From Caldimonas brevitalea (GTDB taxonomy: Bacteria; Pseudomonadota; Gammaproteobacteria; Burkholderiales; Burkholderiaceae_C), in assembly GCF_001017435.1 (NCBI RefSeq), contig NZ_CP011371.1, positions 682,001 through 746,000 on the forward strand: a stretch of DNA of 64,000 bases. Direction: 5' to 3'. Position 1 is the first letter of the stretch; the number at the start of each line of letters is the position of its first letter. The notes under the pieces were generated by a model. That model was not told where the DNA came from and ran no database searches. It was given only the letters and a program-made list of their open reading frames with translations. The position numbers and the translations under genes are program-made. Shown here in pieces: positions 7,422-15,700 of this stretch.

Positions 7422-8620
7422 CCTTTCACACACAAAACCTGTTTGAGCGTGTGTTCCACGCTCACCAGGTCGGCCTGGGCGGCCATCACCGCATCGATGT
7501 TCTTGTAGGCGCCCGGGATCTCGTCCAGCACACCTTCGTCTTTGCGGCATTCCACCCCGGCGGTTTGCGCCGCCAGCGCGTCGAGGTCGAACAAGCGCTT
7601 GGCCATACCACGCGAGTGGCGACGGCCGGCACCGTGCGAGCACGAGCAGTACGACAAAGGGTTGCCCTTGCCGCGCACGATGTACGACTTGGCGCCCATC
7701 GAGCCGGGGATGATGCCGAGCTGCCCTTCACGCGCACTCACCGCGCCCTTGCGGGTGATCCACACCTTGGCGCCGAAGTGCTGTTCGACGGTTGCGTAGT
7801 TGTGGTGGCAGTTGATCGCCTCCTTGGTGGAGCCGATCTCGCGCCCCAACGAGGCGCGCAGCGCCCGCATCACGCGGAACAGCATCAGGTCGCGGTTCAG
7901 CGCCGCATAGTCCTGCGCCCACTGCAAAGCCTCCACATACTGGTGGAACTCCGGCGTGCCTTCGTTCAACCAGGCAAGGTCACGGTCGGGCAGGTGCACA
8001 CCGGCCTTCACGCAAGCGTCGCGTGCCATGCCGATCGCTGCCTCGCCGATGGTCTTGCCGATGTTGCGAGAGCCCGAGTGCAGCATCACCCACACTGCGC
8101 CGACCTCGTCGAGGCACAGTTCGATGAAGTGGTTGCCGCCGCCCAGCGTGCCGATCTGCTTCCAGATCTTGCGGGCGTCGAGCGCGCCGAGCACCGTCAG
8201 GATCGAGAGCTGCTCGAAGCGCGTGTACAACACATCCATGCGCTGCTTGAGCACACGGCCGTGTGCCGCCTCGTGCGTCGGGTTCACTTCCTTCTCGTGT
8301 GCGGAGAACCCCACCGGCACCAGCGACTCGATGGCCGAGCGCACCCCGGCCAAGTGGTCGGGCAAGTCCGCTGCCTTCAGGTCGGTGCGCACGGCACACA
8401 TGCCACAGCCGATGTCGACACCGACCGCGGCGGGGATGATGGCGCCGCGCGTGGGAATCACCGATCCCACCGTTGCACCTTTGCCGAGGTGCACGTCCGG
8501 CATGATCGCGACGTGTCCGGCCACGATGGGCAGGCCGGCGATGTTGCGGATCTGGTTGAGCGCCTGGTGGTCGACCTCGACGCCTTCGGTCCATCCCTGG
8601 ACGTTTTTCATCAGCTTCAT
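7418..8620 (-). CDS. rtcB: RNA-splicing ligase RtcB
   Basis: 400 residues from ATG 8620 with AAGGAG at 8628-8633; an upstream extension would run into a tRNA gene. RtcB joins 2',3'-cyclic-phosphate or 3'-phosphate ends to 5'-hydroxyl ends with GTP and Mn2+. All key residues are present: metal ligands Asp69 and Cys72 (GVDIGCGMC), His164 (GGGNHF), His181 (HSGSR), His272, and the guanylated His329 in CSCSHGAGR. The length matches E. coli RtcB. Upstream lie tRNA-like genes; downstream are an HNH nuclease and Ro60. This is an RNA-repair locus of the type known from Salmonella. No rtcA or rtcR lies inside the window. Confidence 0.97.
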   Translation of the reverse strand: MKLMKNVQGWTEGVEVDHQALNQIRNIAGLPIVAGHVAIMPDVHLGKGATVGSVIPTRGAIIPAAVGVDIGCGMCAVRTDLKAADLPDHLAGVRSAIESLVPVGFSAHEKEVNPTHEAAHGRVLKQRMDVLYTRFEQLSILTVLGALDARKIWKQIGTLGGGNHFIELCLDEVGAVWVMLHSGSRNIGKTIGEAAIGMARDACVKAGVHLPDRDLAWLNEGTPEFHQYVEALQWAQDYAALNRDLMLFRVMRALRASLGREIGSTKEAINCHHNYATVEQHFGAKVWITRKGAVSAREGQLGIIPGSMGAKSYIVRGKGNPLSYCSCSHGAGRRHSRGMAKRLFDLDALAAQTAGVECRKDEGVLDEIPGAYKNIDAVMAAQADLVSVEHTLKQVLCVKG

Positions 8621-8647
8621 GGCTGTGCTCCTTCTTGTTGTATGGGT

Positions 8648-8724
8648 TGGTGCGTCCGGATGGACTTGAACCACCGGCCTTGGCCTTCGGACGGCCATGC
8701 TCTTGCCGACTGAGCTACGGACGC
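8648..8724 (-). tRNA. tRNA with anticodon CCG (tRNA-Arg by anticodon)
   Basis: A full cloverleaf on the minus strand: acceptor GCGTCCG/CGGACGC with discriminator A and encoded CCA, D arm GCTC...GAGC, anticodon stem TGGCC/GGCCA with loop GTCCGAA (anticodon CCG, T33 present), and T arm GGTGG-TTCAAGT-CCATC. The body differs from the usual proteobacterial tRNA-Arg(CCG). Its 3' end is 27 bases from the rtcB start codon, so it must be cut out of the rtcB leader if the two are co-transcribed. Confidence 0.85.
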
Positions 8725-8769
8725 GGCGTGGAGGGGGGCTTGCGTGGCCCCATGGAACGCTTTGAACGA

Positions 8770-8844
8770 TGGTGCCGCAGGAGGGAATCGATGCCCCGCG
8801 CCCGGCTTTTCAAACCGGCGCTCTACCGACTGAGCTACCGCGGC
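8770..8844 (-). tRNA. tRNA-Phe(GAA)-like gene with abnormal T arm
   Basis: On the minus strand the acceptor is GCCGCGG/CTGCGGC with discriminator A and encoded CCA. The D arm is canonical, and the anticodon stem CCGGT/GCCGG carries loop TTGAAAA (anticodon GAA). The T arm is degenerate: the loop reads ATCGATT instead of TTCGATT, and the closing G53-C61 pair is C-C. The acceptor stem also differs from the usual Burkholderiales tRNA-Phe. It may be a divergent, partly disabled or special-purpose tRNA; its place next to rtcB suggests a link to RNA repair. Confidence 0.75.
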
Positions 8845-9015
8845 AATGAAATGTGGTTTCCGGTGACGGGTTCCGGCGCCGCCCGATCTTGCGGCCGTTT
8901 TCCACCCTCGAAGCATGCGCTCACGAGGACTTCTGTTGCTGGCTTCCGTGGCGGGGCAAGCCCGCGCTGTCTCTGAAGAGGCGCCTGCGCAGTTGCCGCC
9001 GCGCACCACGGGCTC

Positions 9016-9181
9016 CTGAATCTCATTGCGGTTGTGCTCCGGCGCGAGCGCGGGGGCATGCCCCGCTCAGCGCGGTCTCGCTGCACGATGCGGGCGTCCC
9101 CACAGCGCACATCCCGGCCGCCCCTGCGCTTTCAGGGGCACATGCACGGCCGTTGTGCCGAAGCACACCCGCAATGAGATA
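9016..9181 (-). other. Structured element with 23-24 bp terminal inverted repeats
   Basis: The ends are near-perfect inverted repeats: ATCTCATTGCGGTTGTGCTC near 9018 and its complement ending at 9180, differing at about two positions over 24 bases. The interior folds further on its own (CCCCTGAAAGCGCAGGGG, and a GAGCGGGGC...CCCCGCGCTC hairpin). It lies between the tRNA-Phe-like and tRNA-Gly-like genes. It could be another Y-RNA-like transcript closed by a long end-to-end stem, or a small MITE-like insertion. It lacks the GAATGC and CTCGTC motifs of the three downstream Y RNAs, so the strand and function are uncertain. Confidence 0.5.
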
Positions 9182-9190
9182 GACGGATGT

Positions 9191-9269
9191 TGGAGCGGAT
9201 ACCGGGGTTCGAACCCGGGGCCTCGACCATGGCGTGGTCGCGCTCTACTACCCACTGAGCTATATCCGC
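9191..9269 (-). tRNA. tRNA-Gly(GCC)-like gene with unusual anticodon loop
   Basis: The minus strand gives acceptor GCGGATA/TATCCGC with discriminator T and encoded CCA, and T arm CCGGG-TTCGAAC-CCCGG. The anticodon stem CGACC/GGTCG carries loop ACGCCAT, so the anticodon is GCC. Position 33 is C instead of the nearly universal T. The D loop is longer than normal (AGTGGGTAGTA between GCTC and GAGC). These changes make normal decoding doubtful and suggest a decoy, repair substrate or specialised tRNA of the rtcB island. Confidence 0.75.
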
Positions 9270-9435
9270 ATGTTTGCGAACACGCCTTGCACTCAGTCGT
9301 GCACGAGGCGAGTCGCGGCAAGTTGTTAAGGAGCGATCCGACGCGCAGTGCGCATCGGTGTGTCCCGGTGGAACACGCGGACCGGTTGCCGGCCGGCCGA
9401 GAATGGGCTCGACCGATCACGGTCAAGCCGGCAGG

Positions 9436-9473
9436 AAAACAAAAAGGCCCGGATCCTTTCGGAATCCGGGCCT
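9436..9473 (-). terminator. Intrinsic terminator
   Basis: On the minus strand, AGGCCCGGAT pairs with ATCCGGGCCT around a short loop and is followed by a T-rich tract (TTTTTGTTTT, 9445-9436). It closes the short transcription unit that starts at the promoter at 9789-9817, and separates that unit from the tRNA-Gly-like gene downstream. Confidence 0.85.
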
Positions 9474-9504
9474 CGACATGTGATCGAGTGGCGGGTGCGC
9501 TGCT

Positions 9505-9720
9505 TTACGCGCCTCCCGTGCCCGGATGCATCCCATCGTGATCACCACAACCAAGCGACACGACCGGTCGCTGGCCCTGGACGGGATGCCGTTCATTCAT
9601 CGTGCTGCTGCCTGCTTGAGGCAGCTTGCCAAAACTCGACCCTGCGAGCGCCGCATGCACGAACGCAAACTGACCCAGCGGGGGCAGCGAGCGGATGGTG
9701 AGGTGGCCTCGGGTTTTCAC
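9505..9720 (-). CDS. Possible small hypothetical protein (71 aa)
   Basis: A GTG-initiated frame of 71 residues lies between a good promoter (9789-9817) and an intrinsic terminator (9436-9473). The upstream ribosome site is weak (AAGAG). The product has no motif I recognise. The transcription unit looks real, but it could encode a small RNA instead of this protein. Confidence 0.3.
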   Translation of the reverse strand: MKTRGHLTIRSLPPLGQFAFVHAALAGSSFGKLPQAGSSTMNERHPVQGQRPVVSLGCGDHDGMHPGTGGA

Positions 9721-9788
9721 GATGAACTCTTGAGTGGTGGGTTGCTTGGAATCGTTGGAGCCGCAGCGGTGGCTGCAGCGAGGTCCGG

Positions 9789-9817
9789 ACTGTAAAGACT
9801 CTTCACTTCTGCGTCAA
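9789..9817 (-). promoter_or_regulatory. Sigma-70-type promoter
   Basis: On the minus strand TTGACG (9817-9812) and TACAGT (9794-9789) are separated by exactly 17 bases. This is a strong match to the housekeeping consensus. It would start a transcript near 9782 that ends at the terminator at 9436-9473. Confidence 0.65.
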
Positions 9818-10050
9818 GCGGGCGAGACGATATTTCGTCGAGACCTCGTGTTATCCGCGCCACAACTTGCGCCAAGTGCTGCTGTTGCTACGGGCGCGCA
9901 CCTCCGTGGCGTTTCTCACGCGGCGGGCGAAGTTGACGCAAGGGGCAGGGCTCCTTGGCAGAAGCTGCACAGGCAGCCGACAGAACACCGAGATGTCGAA
10001 CGCCAGCAAGCGGTTCCACTCGACACACGGCTGACGAACACAAGACAACC

Positions 10051-10286
10051 ATGAGCCCGCAATTCACGCTTTCGATCAAGCAGATCCACGAATTTCTACT
10101 GAACATTGCGACTGCCAGCCCGGTGTCGGCAAGAGCTCGCTGGTGGAGCCGTTCGCCCGACAACTCGGGCTGGAGTGCGTCTCGCTGCTGGGGTCGCAGC
10201 TGGCGCCTGAAGATCTGATCGACATTCCGAAGATCGACGGCAACGTGAGCCGCTTCTATCCGCTGGCGATGATCGTGCGACCCCAG
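10051..10286 (+). pseudogene. 5' fragment of a MoxR-type AAA ATPase gene
   Basis: The start ATG at 10051 gives MSPQFTLSIKQIHEFLLN. The protein then continues in another frame with VGKSSLVEPFARQLGLECVS and PEDLIDIPKIDGNVSRFYPL. These are the Walker A end and the following strand of a family of MoxR-like ATPases. About six residues before the P-loop and one base are missing, so the frame is broken. The rest of the gene has been replaced by IS630 and IS3 sequence. Clearly non-functional. Confidence 0.8.
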
Positions 10287-10563
10287 GAAAGATTGGCCGG
10301 GCTATTCGCCCGCCACGCAGGGCGCGAACCCTACAAGGTGACTGCACGACTGGAGGCGCGCGTTCTGGAGTGGACGACCAAGCGCAAGCCTTCGGATGGC
10401 TCGACGCACTGGTCGTCTCGCAAGCTCGCTGCGGAACTGGGCGGCGCCATTTCGCACACGAGCGTGGCGCGCATCTGGGCCACGCACGGCATCAAGCCGC
10501 ACCGCTTGGAAGGCTACGTCGGCTCCAATGACCCGGACTTCGAATCCAAGTCGGCCGATGTGA
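10287..10563 (+). pseudogene. IS630-family transposase, N-terminal-middle remnant
   Basis: In frame from about ERLAGL, the sequence reads TTKRKPSDGSTHWSSRKLA and ARIWATHGIKPHRLEGY, then SNDPDFESKSADVIG. This is the characteristic DNA-binding half of IS630 transposases. It stops abruptly where IS3-type sequence begins. The matching C-terminal end appears at 12178-12285 beyond the other insertion, so one IS630 copy appears to have been split and eroded. Confidence 0.8.
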
Positions 10564-10565
10564 TC

Positions 10566-10879
10566 GGCCCAGCCGCGCATTCATTGCCTGGACCATCGAG
10601 CATCTTGTACGACACCTGTTGATCCAGCCCGGCGATCCGATGCAGAACGGCTACATCGAGAGCTTCAACGGCAAGTTCCGGGACGAGTGCCTGAATGAGC
10701 ATTGGTTCCAGGCCCAGCAGCAGGCGCGGCAGGCCATCGCGCACTGGAGGCGCGACTACAGCGAGGTGCGACCGCACAGCAGCATCGGTCGCATCCCACC
10801 CGCTCGCTTCGCGGAGCTGCACCGCCAGCATGCGGGCAGTGCTGCTCAACAGCCAACAGCGTCGACAGAGATCAAGTAA
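10566..10879 (+). pseudogene. IS3-family OrfB transposase, C-terminal remnant
   Basis: The frame gives RHLLIQPGDPMQNGYIESFN, GKFRDECLNEHWF, then HWRRDYSEVRPHSSIG. This is the end of the DDE integrase domain, including the catalytic Glu region (ESFNGKFRDE). Everything upstream of this, and the element's left end, is missing. It ends with TAA at 10879, seven bases before the IS407-like element. Confidence 0.85.
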
Positions 10880-10970
10880 CCTTTAATGACCCTGTCCCAG
10901 GTTTCCGTACCGTTCGGTAACAGAATGGACCGGCATGATGAGGCCTTAAATGGGCCTGGAAGGTCATGCG

Positions 10971-11237
10971 ATGAGGAAGAGCAAGTTCACCGAGGAGCAG
11001 ATGGCCTACGCGCTGAAGCAGGCGGAGCTGGGCATCAGCGTCGAGGACGTGTGTCGGAAGATGGGTATCAGCAGCGCGACCTTCTACAAGTGGCGCCAGA
11101 AGTACGCGGGTGTGGGCCCGTCGGAGCTGCGGCGCATGCACCAGCTTGAAGAAGAGAACCGCAAGCTCAAGCAGATCGTGGCCGACCTGAGCCTGGACAA
11201 GGCGATGCTGCAGCACATCGTCGCAAAAAAAGTTTAG
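10971..11237 (+). CDS. IS3-family transposase OrfA
   Basis: 88 residues from ATG 10971 (MRKSKFTEEQMAYALKQAEL). It has a helix-turn-helix (EDVCRKMGISSATFYKWRQ) followed by a leucine-zipper-like helix (LEEENRKLKQIVADLSLDKA), the usual IS407-type OrfA. The gene ends in GCAAAAAAAGTTTAG. The seven-A-plus-G string is a typical slippery site for the -1 frameshift that makes the OrfAB fusion transposase, and orfB lies in the -1 frame. Confidence 0.92.
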   Translation: MRKSKFTEEQMAYALKQAELGISVEDVCRKMGISSATFYKWRQKYAGVGPSELRRMHQLEEENRKLKQIVADLSLDKAMLQHIVAKKV

Positions 11238-12113
11238 GGCCTTCGCGGCGACGAAAATTGGTGCCCGAGCTGATGGGACTGTTTGGCTGCAGCCAGCGCA
11301 ACGCCATGCGCGTGGTCAACGTGTCGCAGGGCAGCTTCTTCTACAAGCCGGTCAAGAAGGACGAGACTGTGCTGCGAATGCGCATCAAGGAGATCACCAG
11401 CACGCGGTTTGCACTATGGCTACCGTCGTGTTCACGTACTGCTGCGTCGCGAAGGCCATCTCGACAACGTCAAGCGGGTGTATCGCCTCTACAGAGACGA
11501 AGGGCTGTCGCTGCGGCTCAAGCGCCCCAAGAGGAACAAGGCCGCGAAGCTGCGCCAGCCCAAGAAGTTGGCCCACGCGATCAACGAGATATGGAGTATG
11601 GACTTCGTGGCCGACAACCTGTTCGACGGACGCAAGCTTCGAATGCTCACGGTCGTCGATCTGTACACACGGGAGTGCCTGGCCATCGAGGTGGGACAGA
11701 GCCTGAAGGGTGAGGACGTGGTGCGCGTGCTCAGCACCATCGTGACCGACCGCGGACTGCCGCAGACGATCAAGACCGACAACGGCAGCGAGTTCATCTC
11801 CAAGGCAATGGACAAGTGGGCCTACGAGCGCAGCATCGAACTGGACTTCAGCCGACCGGGCAAGCCCACCGACAACGCTAACGTCGAGAGCTTCAACGGG
11901 CGGCTGCGCCAGGAGTGCCTGAACGAGCACTGGTTCTTGTCACTAGACGATGCCCGGGCCAAGATTGAGGCTTGGCGCCGGGACTACAACGAGAGCCGTC
12001 CACACTCCGCGCTGGAGTGGGCCACGCCGACCGAATTCGCCCGCCGCAGCCGCCTGCAGGCGGCTGCGGCGATGTCAGAGGAGCCGGAAAGTTCTACTTC
12101 CGAGCGGTACTGA
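11238..12113 (+). pseudogene. IS3-family transposase OrfB, frameshifted
   Basis: The first part (through SQGSFFYKPVKKDETVLRMR) is in the -1 frame relative to orfA, as expected. Near 11400 the frame shifts by one base (net +1), and the rest (HYGYRRVHVLLRREGHLDN onward) continues in the next frame to a stop at 12113. The rve/DDE domain is otherwise complete: WSMDFVADNLFDG, TDNGSEF and ESFNGRLRQECLNEHW. Unless the extra base is a sequencing error, the full transposase cannot be made, so the element is probably inactive by itself. Confidence 0.8.
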
Positions 12114-12177
12114 ATCGGGTGCAGGGTCATTAAATCGGACGCCTTCCCAATGACTGGCACGGCGGAAGGGGGCTGGT

Positions 12178-12285
12178 CACTACATCCGTCAATACAACAA
12201 GCAACCCAAGCCGGTGAAGTGGAAGTACGTCGATTCATCGCGCCGCAGTACTTCCACTTCAAACGATACAGTCGACCGGTTTTGG
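12178..12285 (+). pseudogene. IS630-family transposase, C-terminal remnant
   Basis: The short frame HYIRQYNKQPKPVKWKYVD followed by SSRR matches the conserved C-terminal tail of IS630 transposases. It lies just after the IS407-like element. Together with the fragment at 10287-10563 it marks an older IS630 copy interrupted by IS3 insertions. Confidence 0.65.
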
Positions 12286-12290
12286 GGTGT

Positions 12291-12750
12291 GTCAAAAAAA
12301 CGGACCAACGTCAATCGGTGTTCGACTCCTGAATTTCGCCAATCTTATTCGCAGGCAATCCACCCCGCCGACACTGCGCGCAAGCCGTATACCTCGCGTA
12401 TGACACTTTGATGACGCCTCGCCATTGCCCTGTGCATGCATCATGAAGGTGTGTGCTCTTGCGCCGCTCCCTCGATTGCAAGCAGGAAGAATCACTACTT
12501 CTCTTGATAGCTGGGAAGCGTGCTAGTGCAACCGATGCTTCGCCTCGTCCGCATTTAAATATTTGCATACGTACCTATCAGTTTTGATAGGGTGCGAGGA
12601 TTTTGGCATCTTTAGCAGGATGCGTTCCCCGATTTCACAAATAGTATTTCTCATGAAGTTGGTGAGAAGCTGTTCTGACTCTGCATGAAGTCCCACGGCG
12701 CGTTCCAGCAACGCGTTTTGTTCGTCAACTGATCAGGTGAGGCGGGGCAA
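12291..12750. promoter_or_regulatory. AT-richer leader region of the PKS gene with a CCTATCA palindrome
   Basis: No convincing gene lies here, although a 62-codon minus-strand frame at 12523-12711 exists. The stretch at about 12540-12660 is clearly richer in A and T than the surrounding DNA. It contains an inverted repeat CCTATCA-GTTT-TGATAGG (12574-12591), a plausible operator for the polyketide gene. GAGG lies 11-14 bases before the PKS start codon. Confidence 0.5.
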
Positions 12751-15700
12751 ATGAAATCGAGAGAAACGGACGGAACAGCGACAGCAGCGGCGATGCGCCC
12801 TCCGGGCGAGCCGGTCGCGATCATCGGGATCGGCTGCCGTTTTCCCGGCGGCGCCAACAGCCCAGACGAGTTCTGGCGCATGCTGCTCGGAAAGGTCGAC
12901 GGTGTCTCGGAAGTGCCGCGCACCCGTTGGTCGATTGACGACTACTACCACCGCGACTCCGCCGAACCCGGCCACATGATCACGCGGCGTGGCGGCTTCA
13001 TCACCCAGGACGTCGAAACATTCGATGCCGCCTTCTTCGGCATGACGCCGCGCGAAGCCGCGCGCATGGACCCGCAACAGCGCCTGTTCCTCGAAACGAC
13101 CTGGGAGGCGCTGGAGGACGCCGGCATCAAGCCGGAGCATTTGGCGCAGACGCCCACCGCGGTCTTCGTCGGCACCTCCGGGCACGACCACGGGATCATC
13201 CAGCTCAATCCGCTCAATCGCTATTCGCTGGACACGCACACGATGAGCGGCGTCACCAACTGCATCATTGCCAACCGGGTCTCCTACCTCCTGGACCTGC
13301 GGGGGCCGAGCGTGGCGGTGGACACGGCCTGCTCCTCCTCGCTGGTGGCGGTGCACCTGGCCTGCCAGAGCATCCGCTCCGGCGAGTCGCCGCTGGCCAT
13401 CGTCGGCGGCGTGAACCTGCTGATCAACCCGAACACGACCATCGGATTCAGCCACGGCTCCTTTCTGTCGCCCGACGGCCGCTGCAAGGCGTTCGACAGC
13501 CGGGCCAACGGCTACGTGCGCAGTGAGGGCGCGGGTGTCGTGATCCTGAAACGGCTGTCCGAGGCGCAGGCCGACGGCGACAGGATCTGGGCCGTCATCC
13601 GCGGCACGGCCAGCAACCAGGATGGCCGCACCGCCGGGATTTCACTGCCCAGCCGCGAAGCCCAAGAACGCTTGTTGCGCGACGCCTGCGCCGACGCCGG
13701 CATCGAGCCGTCGCAGATTCAGTACGTCGAGGCGCATGGCACTGGCACGGCCGCTGGCGATCCGATCGAAGCGTCGGCATTGGGCCGGGCGCTGTCGCGG
13801 GGGCGCGATCCGGCCAAGCCCTGCGTCGTCGGTGCGGTGAAGACCAATATCGGCCACCTCGAGTCGGCCGCCGGCATCGCCGGCCTGATCAAGGCCTGCC
13901 TGGTCCTGAAGCACAAGACCATTCCGGGCAACTTGCACCTGGAACAGCCCAATCCGGGCATTCCCTTTGACGAACTCAAGTTGCGGTTGCCGACCGAGGC
14001 GGAAGAATACGTCGCCGACGGTCCTCGCCTGGCCGGCGTCAATTCCTTCGGATTCGGCGGCGCCAATGCGCATGCGGTCTTGCAGGAGGCGGCAAATCCG
14101 CCCGAGCCCATGCCGCCCGGGCGAAGCGACCCTGCGCTTGCCGGGCCGTGGGTGCTTCCCATCAGCGCGAAATCCAAGGCGGCCCTCAACGCCTATGTGC
14201 AGCGCTACATCGAACAGATGGGAGGCGAGGGGGAGGCCCTTCGCCTAAACGATCTCAGTTATTGCGCAGCGCGCTACAAGTCGTCGTACGACCACCGCCT
14301 GGCCGTCGTCGGCAGTTCCGCGCAGGCGTTGATCAGCGGCTTGCGATCGATTCTGGCCGGCGAGTCGGTCGACGCCGTGCAGGCCGGGCAAAAGCTCCCC
14401 GAGATGGCATCGGCACGCAAGGTCTTCGTGTTCTCCGGCCAAGGTCCGCAATGGTGGGGCATGGGACGGGAACTGCTGCAGTCCGAGCCGGTCTTCCGCG
14501 ACGTGATCGAGCGCTGCGACCAGGAACTCGCCAAGCATGCCGACTGGCGGCTTCTGGATGAATTCCGAGCGACCGAAACACAGAGCAGAATCGGCGAAAC
14601 GCGCGTCGCCCAACCCGCGCTGTTTGCCCTGCAGATCGGGCTGGCGGCACTGTGGCGTTCGTGGGGCGTCGAGCCCGACGCGGTGATCGGACACAGCATT
14701 GGCGAAGTCGCCGCTTCCTATGTCAGCGGCGCGTTGAGCTTCGAGGATGCGATCAAGGTGATCTTCCATCGCAGCCGCATCCAGCAGCAGGCGGCGGGCA
14801 AAGGCGCGATGCTCGCCATCGGCATGGCGCAGGCCGAGGCCGAGGCCCTGGCGGCCCGCTACCCAGGTGAAGTCTCCATCGGTGCCGTGAACGGCTTGCA
14901 GTCCGTTGCGCTCTCCGGAGATCCGGAGCCGCTCAACCGCATCGCGGCCATGCTGTCCGAGCAGCAGGTTTTTGCGCAGCTGCTGCGTGTCAATGTCGCC
15001 TTCCACAGCCACCACATGGACCCGCTGGAGGCGGAAGTGCGCAGCTGCCTGGCGGACATCCATTCCATGCAGCCTCGGATACCGATGTATTCGACGGTGA
15101 CCGGAAGGCGCATCGCGGCGCTGGAACTGACGCAGGACTACTGGTGGCGCAACATCCGCGAGCCGGTGCTCTTCGCCCCCACCGTGACCACACAGCTGGA
15201 AGACGGGCACCAGGTCTTCATCGAAGTGGGGGCCCATCCCATCCATACGGCGTCGATCTCGGAACTCATGTCGCGCGTCAAGACCAAGGGCCTGGTGACC
15301 TCGTCGCTGGTCCGGCGCAAACCCGAACGGGAGGCCATGCTGCGCTCGGCGGCCCAGCTGCATGTGGCCGGCGTCCCCCTAGACCTGGCGGCCACGGTCG
15401 AAGCTCCGGCCTACAGAGTGCAGCTGCCCATGTATCCGTGGCAGCGCGAACGACACTGGACCGAGTCCGAGGCCTCGCGCGCCACCCGCCACCCGCCCGC
15501 GGCGCACCCGCTGCGTGGACGCTACATCCCCCCGTCCGACGAACCGAACCGGCACGTCTGGGAAGTGGAGCTGGACGGTCGCCGCATCACCTGGATGAAG
15601 GACCATTGCGTCCAGGGGCCTATCGTCTTCCCGGCTGCGGGTTACGTGGACATGGCCCTGGGCTGCTTTTCGGAGATCTACGGCGACGCCGCGTTCTGCC

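Larger units (their letters stand above)
10887..12129 (+). mobile_element. IS3-family element, IS407-like, with TTAA target duplications
   Basis: Terminal inverted repeats TGACCCTG (10887) and CAGGGTCA (ending 12129) bound a 1243-bp element. Flanking TTAA copies at 10883-10886 and 12130-12133 fit a 4-bp target duplication, as expected for the IS407 subgroup. It contains orfA and a frameshifted orfB. It was inserted into older IS3 and IS630 debris. Confidence 0.85.

Noticed and set aside
8725..10050. Sigma-54 promoter for the rtcB unit
   Set aside because: Known rtcBA operons use RtcR and sigma-54, but I found no convincing TGGCAC-N5-TTGC site here and no rtcR gene in the window.
12523..12711. 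62-codon minus-strand frame in the AT-rich PKS leader
   Set aside because: No ATG, no ribosome site and no family match; composition alone is not enough to call a gene.
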